A stretch of DNA of 64,000 nt. Origin: Sphingopyxis sp. LK2115 (GTDB lineage Bacteria > Pseudomonadota > Alphaproteobacteria > Sphingomonadales > Sphingomonadaceae). The translations under genes were made by a program, and so were the position numbers. The notes beneath the pieces are model-generated. The model did not search any database. It was not told where the DNA came from and saw only the letters and a program-made list of their open reading frames with translations. Within the stretch, counting starts at the first letter, position 1. Every line of letters starts with the position of its first letter. Positions 44,050 through 54,400 of this stretch are shown in pieces. Location: contig NZ_JABWGQ010000012.1 of assembly GCF_014595975.1 (NCBI RefSeq), forward strand, positions 26,693 through 90,692, read 5' to 3'.

Positions 44050-45840
44050 ATGGTATCCGAAACAGAAACCTCCGCCATCGGCAACGCGCTGGTGGTGCTC
44101 GGCGCGGCGGGCGTCGTGATCCCCGCCTTTGCGCGCTTTCGCCTGCCCCCGGTCATCGGCTTCATCCTCGTCGGGCTGCTGGTCGGACCGTCGGGGCTGG
44201 GCGCGCTCGCCGCTGACTATCCGTGGCTGCGACATGTCACGATCGGATCGACCGAGGATATCGCGCTGTTCGCCGAATTCGGCATCATCCTGCTGCTCTT
44301 TTCGATCGGGCTGGAGCTTTCGTTCCGCCGCCTGTGGCAACTCAGGAAACTGGTGTTCGGTATCGGCGCCGCCGAGCTGCTGTTCGGCGGCGCGATCCTG
44401 GGCGGTGCGCTGATGCTCTTCACCGACCATGCAACGCCCGCCGCCTTCGGCCTCGGCATCGCGCTCGCGCTGTCGTCGACCGCGCTCGTGCTGCCGATCG
44501 CCGGCACCCGATCGGCGGTCGGCCGCGCGTCCTTCTCGATGCTGCTGTTCGAGGATCTCGCCATCGTCCCGATCATCTTCATCCTCGGCGCCTTTGCCCC
44601 CACGGTGGGCGGCGACAGCACCGAGTTATTGTTCGCGACGCTGTGGCAAGGCGCGCTTGTCATCGCGGCGCTTGCCATTGGCGGCTGGTTCCTGCTGCCG
44701 CGCATCTTTGCCCAGGCGGCGCGCGCCAAAGACCCCGAACTTTTCCTCGCTGCCAGTCTGCTGGTTGTCATCGTCGCGGCGCTGGCGACGGCAGCGGTCG
44801 GCCTGTCGCCGATCGTCGGCGCGTTGCTCGCCGGACTGATGATCGCCGAAACCGAATATCATGGCGAGGTCGAAGCGATCACCGCGCCGTTCAAGGGGCT
44901 TGCGCTCGGCGTTTTCCTGATCAGCGTCGGCATGGGGCTCAACCTCCGCACGATCGTCGAACAATGGCCCGAATTGATGATTGCCGTGGTCGGGGTCATT
45001 GCGATCAAGGCGGCGGTCACCGCCGCGCTGCTGCGCTTTTCGGGTTTCGCAAGCCGTGGGACCGCGGCCGAAGTCGGCCTGTTGATGGCGAGTCCGTCGG
45101 AAACCACGCTGATCGTACTCGCCGCCGCTTTACAGGCACAGCTTATCACCAGCGACACGGCCGAGTTCTGGCAACTCGTCACCGCGATCGGTCTGACGAT
45201 CACGCCGCTGCTCGCGCGCATCGGCCACGACGTTGCGCGGCGGATCGAAATGCGCGGCGGCGATGCCGACGATCAGGAGACGCCGGAGGGGCGCACGGTC
45301 ATCGTCGGGTTCGGGCGCGTCGGACATACCGTCGCCGAGCTGCTTCGCGAACATGACCGGCCCTATATCGCGGTGGATGCCGACATCGACGCCGTGGCGA
45401 CGGCCCGGCGGGATGGCTTTATCGTCCGTTATGCCGACGTGGCGCGGCCCGGCAGCCTCGACAGGCTGGGGATCGACAACGCCCAGGCGATCGTGCTGAC
45501 GATGGACGATCCCGTCCAGCAACTGCGAATGACCCGGCGGCTTCGGCAGAAATATCCCGACCTGCCGATCATCAGCCGCGCGCGCGATGCCGACCATGCC
45601 GCCGCTCTCTATCAGGCGGGCGCCAGCGATGCCGTGCCCGAAACGCTCGAAAGCTCGCTGCAACTGGCCGAAGCCGTGCTGATCGACCTCGGCGTCGCGA
45701 TGGGCCCGGTGATCGCATCCATCCACGACGTCCGCGCCAAGATGCGCCACGACATCATGACCAAGGGCAAGCTGGATCACGAACCGCGCATTGTGAACCG
45801 GCGGCACGGTAAAAGATCGGCCAATGTCGATCGGTCCTAG
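44050..45840 (+). CDS. CPA2-family cation:proton antiporter with RCK domain (KefB-like)
   Basis: 596-aa membrane protein. About 12 helices make up residues 10-395, with the CPA2 hallmarks VGPSGLGAL, LFSIGLELS and a SSTALVLPIAG helix. A linker leads to an RCK/TrkA-N domain with the dinucleotide motif VGFGRVG at about 418-424. It resembles glutathione-gated K+ efflux or K+/H+ antiporters; the exact ion is unknown. A hairpin occupies the expected ribosome-binding region directly before the ATG. Confidence 0.9.
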   Translation: MVSETETSAIGNALVVLGAAGVVIPAFARFRLPPVIGFILVGLLVGPSGLGALAADYPWLRHVTIGSTEDIALFAEFGIILLLFSIGLELSFRRLWQLRKLVFGIGAAELLFGGAILGGALMLFTDHATPAAFGLGIALALSSTALVLPIAGTRSAVGRASFSMLLFEDLAIVPIIFILGAFAPTVGGDSTELLFATLWQGALVIAALAIGGWFLLPRIFAQAARAKDPELFLAASLLVVIVAALATAAVGLSPIVGALLAGLMIAETEYHGEVEAITAPFKGLALGVFLISVGMGLNLRTIVEQWPELMIAVVGVIAIKAAVTAALLRFSGFASRGTAAEVGLLMASPSETTLIVLAAALQAQLITSDTAEFWQLVTAIGLTITPLLARIGHDVARRIEMRGGDADDQETPEGRTVIVGFGRVGHTVAELLREHDRPYIAVDADIDAVATARRDGFIVRYADVARPGSLDRLGIDNAQAIVLTMDDPVQQLRMTRRLRQKYPDLPIISRARDADHAAALYQAGASDAVPETLESSLQLAEAVLIDLGVAMGPVIASIHDVRAKMRHDIMTKGKLDHEPRIVNRRHGKRSANVDRS

Positions 45841-45893
45841 CGTCGCGCAGGCCGGAAGCGGCCTTCCGTGCCGCCAGGCGGATCGCTTGGGGG

Positions 45894-46790
45894 CTATTGC
45901 TTCGCTGCGTTGGCGTTCGGCCTCTGACCGGGGCCGTCGAGTATCGACCGCTTGACGGCATCATGCACCGCGCTCGCCTTCGCCCCGCGATCGAGGCGGT
46001 AATAAGCCGCCAGATAGGCCCAATCGAAATCCGTGAGGCCATCAGGCGGCGTCGCCCCGGTGGCGAACAACGTCAGAATCGTTTCCATCCCTTCGCCACC
46101 TGCCTCGGCGAAGTCCTGCACCGGCGCAAGAATCCGGAATGTCGCATAGTCGGCAAGCTGCTGCACGCTGCGGCCAGCGGCATGGCCGGCATCGAACAGC
46201 AATATCGTGCCGTTGATGTCGTTGCGGATCGGTGACGTCAGTCGCCCGGCCTGATAGAGCGCGTTGGTTTTATATTCGGTGCCCGTCGCGCCATCGACTA
46301 CGACGGATATCGGCCGACCATCGCGGTTGCGGATTTCTGTCACGTTCCACAGTTGGGCCTTGCCGCTGCCGCGAAAGATGCGGTCGATTTCAAAGGATTT
46401 GAGAGACGCAAAAAGCTCCGGTTCTTCGCGGCGCAGCCGCTCAACCGCGGCCTTGCTGTCGCGAACGAAGCCGATCCACACATTCGCCTGACAATTGGCG
46501 CCCGCAACATCAAGATCGAGCGCACGCGCATTGTCGCGGATGCGGTCGGCAATCGCCGCGCCATAGTCTGCGTCTATGCCGAACAGTTCCAGACACAAGG
46601 GGGCATAGCGGCGGGGCAACGGATGGTCGGCCGACGGCCGCAACGTGATCGCGCGCGCCTGATCGGCCGCGCGTTCGGCCTGTTCGGCGCGCTCGCCGGT
46701 CACGACGATCGGCGCCTCCGCCTCGACATTCTGCTGTGCCGCGGCCGGCGACATGCAGACGAAAGCCATCAGCACCGTCCATCGCCGCAT
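45894..46790 (-). CDS. Secreted conserved hypothetical protein
   Basis: 298-aa protein with a signal peptide (cleavage near AAA-Q, residue 19) and a short IVVTGE segment after it, a feature seen at the N-termini of many sphingomonad envelope proteins. The body has no recognisable catalytic motif; two cysteines (in PLCLELF and ANCQAN) could pair in the periplasm. It follows the M16 protease gene on the same strand by 82 bp, which may indicate a common transcript. Function unknown. Confidence 0.7.
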   Translation of the reverse strand: MRRWTVLMAFVCMSPAAAQQNVEAEAPIVVTGERAEQAERAADQARAITLRPSADHPLPRRYAPLCLELFGIDADYGAAIADRIRDNARALDLDVAGANCQANVWIGFVRDSKAAVERLRREEPELFASLKSFEIDRIFRGSGKAQLWNVTEIRNRDGRPISVVVDGATGTEYKTNALYQAGRLTSPIRNDINGTILLFDAGHAAGRSVQQLADYATFRILAPVQDFAEAGGEGMETILTLFATGATPPDGLTDFDWAYLAAYYRLDRGAKASAVHDAVKRSILDGPGQRPNANAAKQ

Positions 46791-46872
46791 CGTCAATTGC
46801 TTTCCCTGACCAGATTGACAGCCACGCACATCTTTCCCCAATCCAATCATGTCGCGAAGATTTGGCCAAAGT

Positions 46873-49797
46873 TCAATAGGCTGCCCGTCCGTCCGCCGCG
46901 GTCGCGCCCACGTCGCGCGCCGCCGCCAGCGTCATGCCCCTGGGCAGGATCGCCAGCGACCATTGGCGAGCGGGCGTCAGATATTGGCGCGCGACCCGCT
47001 GTACATCGGCGGCGGTGACCGCCGCCAGATCGTCCTGGAGCGACAAGGCCGCCGCGACCACGCGCGGGTCGCGCGTCGCGCCTTCGAGCAGGAACATCCA
47101 ATAGACATTGCCCGTCGATGCACGCGCCACCTGTTCGCGGATCGGACCGGCGTTGCGCGCCAGTTCGTCGGCGCTGACCGGCCGCGCGACAAGGTCGGCA
47201 GCGATGTCGCGCGCAATGTCATAGAAGCCGTCGATGTCCTTGGGCGCGAGCAGGCTGCCGACGAGCAGATAGCCACCGCTGTCAAAACCGGTGGGCCAGT
47301 GGCTGTCGACGGTGGGGCCGTAGCTGGCACCCTTTTCGGCGCGCAGCCGATCGAACAACCGGTCGTTGAAGATCGCCGCGAGCACGTCGAGGGCGCGCGC
47401 ATCGCGCGGATTGGCGCGTCCGCCACCGGTCGGCCATGCCGTCATCGCCGCGGCCTGTCCGCGCTCGCCGCGGTGATAAGCGATTTCGGGAACGGTGACA
47501 TGCGGCGCAAAATCGACGCGCTGGCCGCCCGGCGGCGCCAATATGCTGCGCGGCACTAGCGCACCGAAGGTTTCGGCCAGAATCTTCCTGTAATCGACCG
47601 TTTCGAGATCGCCGAAGATTTGCACTTCGATGGGACCGCTGGCGAGCCGCGGTTCCCAGAAGGCACGAAAGGCCGCGGGCGTCAGCGCCTCGATCGCCGC
47701 CCGGTCGGGCGCCGCCCAACGTGCGTCATTCCCCGTCAACCAGCCGCGCAAATGGCGTTCGAGCACGGCATTGGGGGTCGCGTCATTGAGTTCATATCCT
47801 GTCAGATAGCCGATCCGCAACCGCTCGACGGGCGCTGCGTCCCACCGCGGCAGCGCGAGCTTTGCCGCCATCAGCCGCAACTGGTCGGCAAGATCGGCGG
47901 GGCGGCTTTCGGCCGACAGCTCGAACGCGTCGTCGTCGATCGCGAAGTTCATCTGGATCTGCCGCCCATTGGTCAGCTGGTCGATCTCATTCTGCCCCCA
48001 CGGACCGATGCCGCTGGCGACGAGCGCATAGTCGCCGGTCCACAAGAGGTTCGGCGCATCGGCGGCGACGCTGCGATTGCCGGTGCCGAAGCGGACGTTG
48101 ACCCGCACCTTGCCCGGTTCGACCTTGTTGTTGGACACAAGCGCGGTGACACCATTCGACAGCTCGATCCGGTCGGCGCGAAGCCCCGGCAGCGGCGCCG
48201 TTGCGACAATGGCGCCAGGTTTGCCGAGCGAAGGAAGCTGGCCGAAATCGGCCTCGACCGCCGCAAGCCGTTCGTCGCGCACCGCAACGGGCGCCTTCAA
48301 GGCGGCCAGAACCGCGTCGTCGCCGCCTGCCGAGGTGGGCGTGGTCAGCACGACGCGCGTAACCGGCGCAGAGAAGATGGCGCGGCTGATCTCGAGCATC
48401 ACCTGGGGCGTTGCCGAAGCGCGGATCGCCTTGAACATATCGACCTGTCCCTGCGGGCTGGTCACCGTTTCGTTGATATCGACCGCGCGCACCAGGTCGT
48501 CCGCAAGCCGCGCGCCGGGCTCGTTGCGCGCATTTTCCAGCTCTTTCAGCAGAAAGGCCTCGATCTCGTTGGTTTCGCGGTCGATGTCGGCCTGCGACGG
48601 CGGCCGGCTCACCGCATCGGCAATCACGCCGCGGACGTCGGCGAGCGCGGCCTTCCAGTCACTCAAGGGAACGATCGAAGCCGCGGTCACATCGGCGCTG
48701 CGGCTGACATACTGCTGTTCGACCGTCGCGACGAGATAGCTGCCACCCGCGCGCGCGCGATTTTCCAGCCGCCGGTTGACGAGCGCCTGCGCGATGAACT
48801 CAAGGTAAAGCCGCCGCGTATTTTCAACCGTGTCGATGCGCTTTTTCCACGGCCGAACCATCGCAAGCGTCAGTGCGAGCGGCTGATTCGGCTCGACAAT
48901 TTCCAGGGCGGCAGCCGCCGCCGGGTCGGGTTGGCCGAAATCGGGATCGGGCGGATTCGCCCCCTCGCCTTTCCAGTCGCCGAAATAGCGGGCGATCAGC
49001 CCGGCGAAGGTGGCGGGATCGCCGTCGCCGACGATGACCACGACGGCCCGTTCGGGTCGATACCAGCGATCGTGAAAGGCGCCGACCGACGCCGCGCTCG
49101 CCTTGCCGAGCGACATGGTCGTGCCGATCGGCGACCGGTCGCCAAGCAACTGCCCCGCGAACAGATGCGCATTGGTCGCATCGGCGATGCGTTTCTGTGG
49201 GCCATCCGATTCGCGCAGTTCGGCCATCACCACGCCGCGTTCGGCGGCCACCGCCAGTTCCGAAATGCGCGGCGCGCGAATCATGCCCGCAAGCAACTTC
49301 ATACTCTCGTCGAGGTTCGCGGGCGTCACGCTCGGCAGGTCGAGCTGATATACGGTCTGCGTCGGGGTCGTCTGGGCGTTCGAATCGCTGCCAAAGGTGA
49401 CGCCAAAACGCTGCCAGATGCGTTTTGCCTCGCCATCGGGGATATGTTCGGACCCGCGAAAGGTCAGATGTTCGAGCAAATGCGCATAGCCGCGCTCGGC
49501 TTCGCTTTCGAACATCGAGCCGACATCCATACGCACACGGATCGACACCTGCCCCGGCGGCACACCGTTGTTGCGCACCGCATAGCGCAGGCCATTGGGA
49601 AGCATGCCGAACCGCCACGCGGTATCGCGCGGAATGTCGCTGCCGACATAGAGCCAGTCGCTGTTCTTTGCCGCTTTCACCGTCGCGACATCATCCTCGG
49701 CGCGCGCGCCAAGCGGTGCCAGCAGCAGCAGGGCGGCGGCGCCGACAGCCAGAGACCGAGAAAAATGAAAGCACATGCGCGCGGGATCAGATGACAT
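46873..49797 (-). CDS. M16 family zinc metallopeptidase (pitrilysin-like), secreted
   Basis: 974-aa periplasmic protease with a signal peptide (hydrophobic segment about 15-32). The inverted zinc motif HLLEH is at 106-110, and the downstream third ligand Glu is in the ERGVVMAELRE segment about 75 residues later. The second half repeats the fold without the zinc motif, giving the usual clamshell. A Shine-Dalgarno AAGG lies seven bases before the ATG at 49797. Probably degrades peptides in the periplasm. Confidence 0.92.
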   Translation of the reverse strand: MSSDPARMCFHFSRSLAVGAAALLLLAPLGARAEDDVATVKAAKNSDWLYVGSDIPRDTAWRFGMLPNGLRYAVRNNGVPPGQVSIRVRMDVGSMFESEAERGYAHLLEHLTFRGSEHIPDGEAKRIWQRFGVTFGSDSNAQTTPTQTVYQLDLPSVTPANLDESMKLLAGMIRAPRISELAVAAERGVVMAELRESDGPQKRIADATNAHLFAGQLLGDRSPIGTTMSLGKASAASVGAFHDRWYRPERAVVVIVGDGDPATFAGLIARYFGDWKGEGANPPDPDFGQPDPAAAAALEIVEPNQPLALTLAMVRPWKKRIDTVENTRRLYLEFIAQALVNRRLENRARAGGSYLVATVEQQYVSRSADVTAASIVPLSDWKAALADVRGVIADAVSRPPSQADIDRETNEIEAFLLKELENARNEPGARLADDLVRAVDINETVTSPQGQVDMFKAIRASATPQVMLEISRAIFSAPVTRVVLTTPTSAGGDDAVLAALKAPVAVRDERLAAVEADFGQLPSLGKPGAIVATAPLPGLRADRIELSNGVTALVSNNKVEPGKVRVNVRFGTGNRSVAADAPNLLWTGDYALVASGIGPWGQNEIDQLTNGRQIQMNFAIDDDAFELSAESRPADLADQLRLMAAKLALPRWDAAPVERLRIGYLTGYELNDATPNAVLERHLRGWLTGNDARWAAPDRAAIEALTPAAFRAFWEPRLASGPIEVQIFGDLETVDYRKILAETFGALVPRSILAPPGGQRVDFAPHVTVPEIAYHRGERGQAAAMTAWPTGGGRANPRDARALDVLAAIFNDRLFDRLRAEKGASYGPTVDSHWPTGFDSGGYLLVGSLLAPKDIDGFYDIARDIAADLVARPVSADELARNAGPIREQVARASTGNVYWMFLLEGATRDPRVVAAALSLQDDLAAVTAADVQRVARQYLTPARQWSLAILPRGMTLAAARDVGATAADGRAAY

Positions 49798-49880
49798 TGC
49801 GCTACCTTATCGCCTTCGAACCTTGCTGGCCACTGAACTGTCGCCTTGTCCGCGGCAGCGCGCAGGATTAGCGATGGAAC

Positions 49881-50753
49881 ATGACCGGCCCCAACGACGA
49901 CCCGTCCCCTGCCCCGCTCGCCGCGCTGGTTCAGATGACCAGCGGCATCGATCCCGCAGCGAATCTGGCGGTGATCGACCGCGCGATGGGCGAGGCCGCA
50001 AGCCATGGCGCGGCGATGGCCTTCCTGCCCGAAATGTCGCTGCTGCTCGACCGTGATCGCGCGCGGTCGGCGACGCATATCGCGACCGAGGCCGACAGCC
50101 CCTGGCCACAAGCGTTGCGCGAGATGGCGCAGCGGCACGCGATATGGCTGCATTCGGGGTCGATGCCGCTGCTCGCCGATGATGGCGGGCAGCGCATCAA
50201 CCGCAGCCATATCATCGCCGCCGACGGGAGCGTCCGCGCGCGTTACGACAAGATCCACATGTTCGACGTGCAGCTGCCGTCGGGCGAGAATTGGCGCGAA
50301 TCAGCGACCTATGCCGGGGGCGATGCGCTCTGCGTGGTCGATACACCGCTTGGCGCACTGGGGCTCAGCATCTGTTACGATCTGCGCTTTCCCGAACTGT
50401 ATCGCGCGCTGGTCGATCGCGGCGCGACGCTGATCGCGGTCCCTGCCGCCTTCACCGTGCCGACGGGCGAAGCGCATTGGCACGTCCTGCTCCGCGCCCG
50501 CGCGATCGAAACCGCCTGCCATGTCTTAGCCGCGGCCCAGTGCGGCACCCACGCCGACGGCCGCGCGACCTATGGACACAGCCTGGCTGTCGATCCGTGG
50601 GGCGCCGTCCTGGCCGATGCCGCGCGGACCAATGAGGCAAGTGAAAAGGGCTATACGCTAACGATCGTGCCGATCGATCCGGCGTTGGTCGGCAAGGCGC
50701 GCCGGGCGATTCCGCTGGACCGATCGCGCGCGACCCGGCGTATCGACCTTTAG
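49881..50753 (+). CDS. Carbon-nitrogen hydrolase (Nit1/deaminated-glutathione-amidase-like)
   Basis: 290-aa nitrilase-superfamily amidase. The Glu-Lys-Cys triad is visible: E51 in LPEMS, K124 in YDKIHMFDV and C165 in SICYDLRFPEL. The HMFDV and DLRFPEL context matches Nit1/NitFhit-like amidases that repair deaminated glutathione, a by-eye assignment. Divergent from the M16 protease (83 bp) and followed by a strong bidirectional terminator. Confidence 0.9.
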   Translation: MTGPNDDPSPAPLAALVQMTSGIDPAANLAVIDRAMGEAASHGAAMAFLPEMSLLLDRDRARSATHIATEADSPWPQALREMAQRHAIWLHSGSMPLLADDGGQRINRSHIIAADGSVRARYDKIHMFDVQLPSGENWRESATYAGGDALCVVDTPLGALGLSICYDLRFPELYRALVDRGATLIAVPAAFTVPTGEAHWHVLLRARAIETACHVLAAAQCGTHADGRATYGHSLAVDPWGAVLADAARTNEASEKGYTLTIVPIDPALVGKARRAIPLDRSRATRRIDL

Positions 50754-50820
50754 GGCGCGATCGGGCTGGACGCACTGTCCTTAAGCACCCAATCCATCGA
50801 AACGCGATGCCCCAATGCAC

Positions 50821-50851
50821 AAAGGGCCCCGAGCGATGCTCGGAGCCCTTT
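50821..50851. terminator. Bidirectional intrinsic terminator
   Basis: A 14-bp stem (AAAGGGCCCCGAGC / GCTCGGAGCCCTTT, one mismatch) with a GAT loop lies between the convergent nitrilase gene and the 75-aa small protein gene. The A-run on one side and T-run on the other let it work in both directions. Confidence 0.8.
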
Positions 50852-50875
50852 GGTATTTCTGGCGATCAGCCGATC

Positions 50876-51103
50876 TTACGGGCTGGTCGGTTCATCGTCG
50901 TCGTTGTCCGACGCGATGATGATGCCGCCGATGATAGCAGCGAGAGCGACGACAGCGATGATCCAGCTCGTGCTGCCTTCCAGTTCGCTCTGGCCATCAA
51001 CGGCCGAAGCGGCGCGCGCCGCGGGCGCAGCCGACGCAGCGACAGGCGCCACGATCATCGAGGTGGCTGCGAGGGAGATCGCAGCTTTCTTAAGCAGGTT
51101 CAT
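50876..51103 (-). CDS. Small secreted/membrane protein with acidic C-terminus
   Basis: 75-aa protein: signal peptide (cleavage near ASA-A, about residue 25), a short Ser/Glu linker, one membrane helix (about 47-64) and an acidic end with a run of three Asp before EPTSP. No enzymatic motif. A GGAG Shine-Dalgarno six bases upstream, a TATAAT box about 140 bp upstream and a strong terminator downstream suggest a well-expressed single-gene unit. Function unknown. Confidence 0.8.
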   Translation of the reverse strand: MNLLKKAAISLAATSMIVAPVAASAAPAARAASAVDGQSELEGSTSWIIAVVALAAIIGGIIIASDNDDDEPTSP

Positions 51104-51240
51104 CTTTTTCTCCGTCCACTGGATAGTCTTGTCGAATCACACCGCGAAGTTCGTCCCCGGTCTGCTTCTGCCCGATCTTCTTACGCACGGGCTTCGGCAA
51201 TTGCAACGACGTTTTGACCTACCCCCTGAAATCTTAGTAA

Positions 51241-51246
51241 ATTATA
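51241..51246 (-). promoter_or_regulatory. TATAAT -10 box upstream of the 75-aa small protein
   Basis: A perfect TATAAT on the minus strand (ATTATA on the plus strand at 51241-51246), within an unusually AT-rich patch. No matching -35 is obvious at 17 bp. Use of this box gives a 5' leader of about 130 nt before the ATG at 51103. Confidence 0.45.
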
Positions 51247-51276
51247 AACAGACGGAAACTTGTCGCCCGTTTCGCT

Positions 51277-52074
51277 TTATCCACGCCGCACACGATCAAT
51301 GGCCTCGCGGGTCACCGGATAGCCCAGATGATCGGGAATGCACAGATGCGATCGACCATCGCAATCTTCGATCCAGGGCGTGATAAGTTCGACCGGATAT
51401 TGGCGGGAATGCGCCGAAAAACTTTGAAAATCGGGCGCCTGCGCCAGCCGCTCCAGATTGCGGCGCGTTGGAAAGATCACCGACACCTCGCCGCGGTCGG
51501 CCATCGCCAGTGTCGCCGCGGCGCTGGCCCAGAATATATGGCTGTGCTCGGCTTCCTCGACGGTGAGCTCGTGGCTGTGCGGTGGGGCAGCGACCGCATA
51601 AAAACGCGTGTCAAAGGTCCGCGCTTCCTTGAAGTTCGGGCACCAGCGCGCGAACGGAACGAGCGATTCCAACGCGATTCGTTCATCGCGCGCCGCCAAT
51701 ATGTCGGATAGCAACGTCCCGCCGAGCAGGGCGCGCCGCACGTCGGCGACATCGCGTTCGGCAAGGCCCGGCCAACCGACCGCCAGCCCCGTTTCCTCCA
51801 GCGTTTCGCGGAGCGCGGCAACGCGCGCGGCGGCGTCGGCCGGGTCGATGTCGGGCGCGTGACGACGCGCGACCTTGTGGTCGTCGGGGTCAATGCGACC
51901 GCCGGGAAAAACGACCGCCCCCGCGGCGAAGGCCATATTCGCCGATCGTTTGACCATCAAAATCTCGTCGGGGCCGCCGTCGCCGGAGGGCCGCATGATC
52001 ACCAGCGTCGCGGCGGGAATGGCGCCGTCGGGCAGGACGGCTTCGGGTGTGGACGGCAAAACGGCATCGCTCAT
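51277..52074 (-). CDS. Nudix hydrolase (NUDT19-like, extended box)
   Basis: 265-aa Nudix-fold protein. The first Gly-Gly is at 58-59 (FPGGRIDPDD) and the catalytic helix RETLEETG at 89-96, so the Nudix box carries an insert of about 15 residues, as in peroxisomal-type CoA diphosphatases. Substrate unknown; CoA derivatives are a possibility from that feature. No operon partners. Confidence 0.88.
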   Translation of the reverse strand: MSDAVLPSTPEAVLPDGAIPAATLVIMRPSGDGGPDEILMVKRSANMAFAAGAVVFPGGRIDPDDHKVARRHAPDIDPADAAARVAALRETLEETGLAVGWPGLAERDVADVRRALLGGTLLSDILAARDERIALESLVPFARWCPNFKEARTFDTRFYAVAAPPHSHELTVEEAEHSHIFWASAAATLAMADRGEVSVIFPTRRNLERLAQAPDFQSFSAHSRQYPVELITPWIEDCDGRSHLCIPDHLGYPVTREAIDRVRRG

Positions 52075-52185
52075 GGCTCCCGTCGATAACCGCGCCGTTC
52101 CACCTTGTCATCCCGCCATTGCCGCCGCGCCGCCAAGGGTGCAGGATGATCGGCGGACCATATCCACGGGACAGGGAGCGGACCA

Positions 52186-52806
52186 TTGGGAATCGTGGAG
52201 ATTTTGGGCGTTGCGGGGAGTCTCAGCCTGCTCGCGGGCTGGCGGCTCTATCTGACGATTCTGGCAACGGGCGTTGCGATGCGCTTCGGCTGGCTGCCGC
52301 TTCCCGAACAATTGGCGGCGCTGCAGGTGCTCGCAAACCCATGGGTGCTGGGTGTCGCCGCGGTCGGCACGATCGCCGAGTTCCTGGCCGACAAGATCGC
52401 CTGGGTCGACACGGCATGGGATACGGTCCACAGCATCATCCGCCCGCTGGGCGGCGCGCTGCTTGCGCTGGCACTGGTCGACAGTTCGGATCCGGCGTGG
52501 CAGGTCGTCGCCTTCCTGCTCGGCGGCGGCGGCGCGCTGCTCAGCCACGGTGCCAAGGCGACGACGCGCGCCGTCGTCAATGTCAGCCCCGAACCCGTCA
52601 GCAATGCCGTCGTATCGACCGGCGAGGATGTCGCGACGGGCGGCCTGATCGCGCTCGCCATTGCGTTTCCGCCGCTCGCGGTCGTCATCGCGGTTCTGCT
52701 CGCCATCGGTGCGGTGATGGTCATCGTCGCGCTGCGCCGTCTGCTCCGCAACATCCAGACGAAGCTGAAGAAAGCCTTGGGCGACGAGCCGCCGCTGGAC
52801 GCTTAA
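52186..52806 (+). CDS. DUF4126 membrane protein
   Basis: 206-aa integral membrane protein with about five hydrophobic segments and a basic C-terminus. [30 protein letters not shown] and [10 protein letters not shown] segments fit the DUF4126 family, whose function is unknown. It starts at TTG 52186 with GGGAG eight bases upstream. Its end overlaps the convergent flavoprotein gene by four bases. Confidence 0.82.
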   Translation: MGIVEILGVAGSLSLLAGWRLYLTILATGVAMRFGWLPLPEQLAALQVLANPWVLGVAAVGTIAEFLADKIAWVDTAWDTVHSIIRPLGGALLALALVDSSDPAWQVVAFLLGGGGALLSHGAKATTRAVVNVSPEPVSNAVVSTGEDVATGGLIALAIAFPPLAVVIAVLLAIGAVMVIVALRRLLRNIQTKLKKALGDEPPLDA

Positions 52807-54026
52807 TCCGGCAGCAGAGCTTTCAGCGGCGTTGCGGTATCGGCCAGTTGCTCCGCCGTCGCGCGCAGCCCGGCGGTCACGATCATGCGGCCCTGCACAT
52901 AATCTTTCGTCGCATTGACGCAGTCGAGCGCGATGACCTTGCCCGCCTTCAAATAGACGATCGAAAAGCTGCGGCTGGCGACATCGCCGCGCAGCACCGC
53001 CTGATCATGGCCCGTCGACAGGCCTGCGGTCTGGAGTTTCAGATCATATTGGTTCGACCAGAACCAGGGCAGCGCCTGATAGGGGGCTTCGTCGCCGCAG
53101 ATGGCCTTGGCGACGACATTGGCCTGGTCGTTGGCGTTCTGCACCGATTCAAGGCGGATCACCGCGCCTTCGGCAAAATCATTGGCGTGCGCTGCGCAAT
53201 CGCCGATCGCATAGATGTCGGGCAGGCTCGTCTTGCAAAAGCGGTCGACGAGCACGCCGTTGCCGCTTTTCGCTCCCGCAGCGATCAAAGGCTCGACCGC
53301 GGGCACGATGCCAATGCCGACGATGACGAGGTCGGCGGGGATCACCTTGCCGTCCGCCAACCGCACTCCGGTGGCGTGCGTGTCGCCCTCGATCGCCTCG
53401 ACGCTGACGCCGAGCCGAAGGTCGACGCCATGATCGCGATGCTCCTTCTCGAAAAAGCGCGAGAGTTCGACCCCCGCGACGCGTGCGAGCACGCGGTCGA
53501 GCGCCTCGAGCAGCACGACCGCCTTGCCGGCCTTGCGCAGCACCGCCGCCGCCTCAAGCCCGATATAGCCGCCGCCGATGACGACGATCTGACGCGCGGT
53601 TTCGGACGCCGCCTTCATTGCATCGGCATCGGCTTTCGTCCGCACGCCCTGCACACCGGGCAGGTCGCCGCCGGGAATCGGCAGCATGCGCGGGGCGCCG
53701 CCGGTCGCCCATACAAGCTTGCCATAACCGATCGTCGCCCCGCTGTCCGTGGTAACGCAGTGACCGACCGGATCGACCGACACGACCCGCTGGCCAAGCA
53801 GCATCGTCACCTCGCGCTCGTCCCAATAACGGGCGGGGCGCAGCAGGATGCGTTCGAATGCCTTCTCGCCCGCGAAATATTCCTTCGACAGCGGCGGGCG
53901 TTCATAGGGCAGTTCAGGTTCGTCGCCGATAATCGCGATGCTGCCCGCGAACTTTTGCGTCCGCAGCATCACCGCCACCTGCGCGCCGCCATGCCCGCCG
54001 CCCACGATCACCACATCGAACTGCAT
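52803..54026 (-). CDS. FAD-dependent ferredoxin/rubredoxin reductase-like oxidoreductase
   Basis: 407-aa flavoprotein of the ferredoxin reductase (BphA4/ThcD) type, probably moving electrons from NADH to a ferredoxin for an oxygenase. FAD site VGGGHGGAQ (about 8-16), [13 protein letters not shown], second dinucleotide motif [12 protein letters not shown] (about 148-159) and YAIGDCA near residue 270. A partner ferredoxin or oxygenase is not nearby. Confidence 0.92.
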   Translation of the reverse strand: MQFDVVIVGGGHGGAQVAVMLRTQKFAGSIAIIGDEPELPYERPPLSKEYFAGEKAFERILLRPARYWDEREVTMLLGQRVVSVDPVGHCVTTDSGATIGYGKLVWATGGAPRMLPIPGGDLPGVQGVRTKADADAMKAASETARQIVVIGGGYIGLEAAAVLRKAGKAVVLLEALDRVLARVAGVELSRFFEKEHRDHGVDLRLGVSVEAIEGDTHATGVRLADGKVIPADLVIVGIGIVPAVEPLIAAGAKSGNGVLVDRFCKTSLPDIYAIGDCAAHANDFAEGAVIRLESVQNANDQANVVAKAICGDEAPYQALPWFWSNQYDLKLQTAGLSTGHDQAVLRGDVASRSFSIVYLKAGKVIALDCVNATKDYVQGRMIVTAGLRATAEQLADTATPLKALLPD

Positions 54027-54133
54027 TGCGCCTGCCTCCCGCCATTGATCAGCGCGCCCGTTGCACGCACGGCGCGGCGAGGCAAGCCGTGCTCGCCTCT
54101 TGCCCGGTCAAGAAAAAGTTGAATGCAGCGCTG

Positions 54134-54388
54134 TCAGCCGGCGAGACGCAGCGGCGGGTCGGCGGCCGTCACGTCGGATCGCAACACCGCAACAGCCTCG
54201 GCCAGCCTGGCGGCGAGAACGGCGGCCTGCGCGGCGTCCAGTCCGGCGACAATAATCTCGATGCGCATGTGCGCCGATAGCAGGTGCATCGTCATCGTCG
54301 CCGGAACCAGCGCACGCTGCGCGAAAAAATCGGCGACGCGCGGCAGCGATTGCGGGTCGGCCATCGCGTCGATTGCAAAGCGGTGCAT
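54134..54388 (-). CDS. Small ACT-like protein downstream of leucine dehydrogenase
   Basis: 84-aa soluble protein. The alternation of an N-terminal strand (HRFAID), a helix (SLPRVADFFAQR), strands (TMTMHLL, RIEIIVAGL) and a second helix (AAVLAARLAEAV) then VLRSDV matches the beta-alpha-beta-beta-alpha-beta order of a single ACT domain, resembling acetolactate synthase small subunits such as IlvM. It lies 12 bp after the dehydrogenase gene, so co-expression is likely. The ACT call is by pattern only. Confidence 0.6.
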   Translation of the reverse strand: MHRFAIDAMADPQSLPRVADFFAQRALVPATMTMHLLSAHMRIEIIVAGLDAAQAAVLAARLAEAVAVLRSDVTAADPPLRLAG

Positions 54389-54400
54389 GGGAATGCCGGC

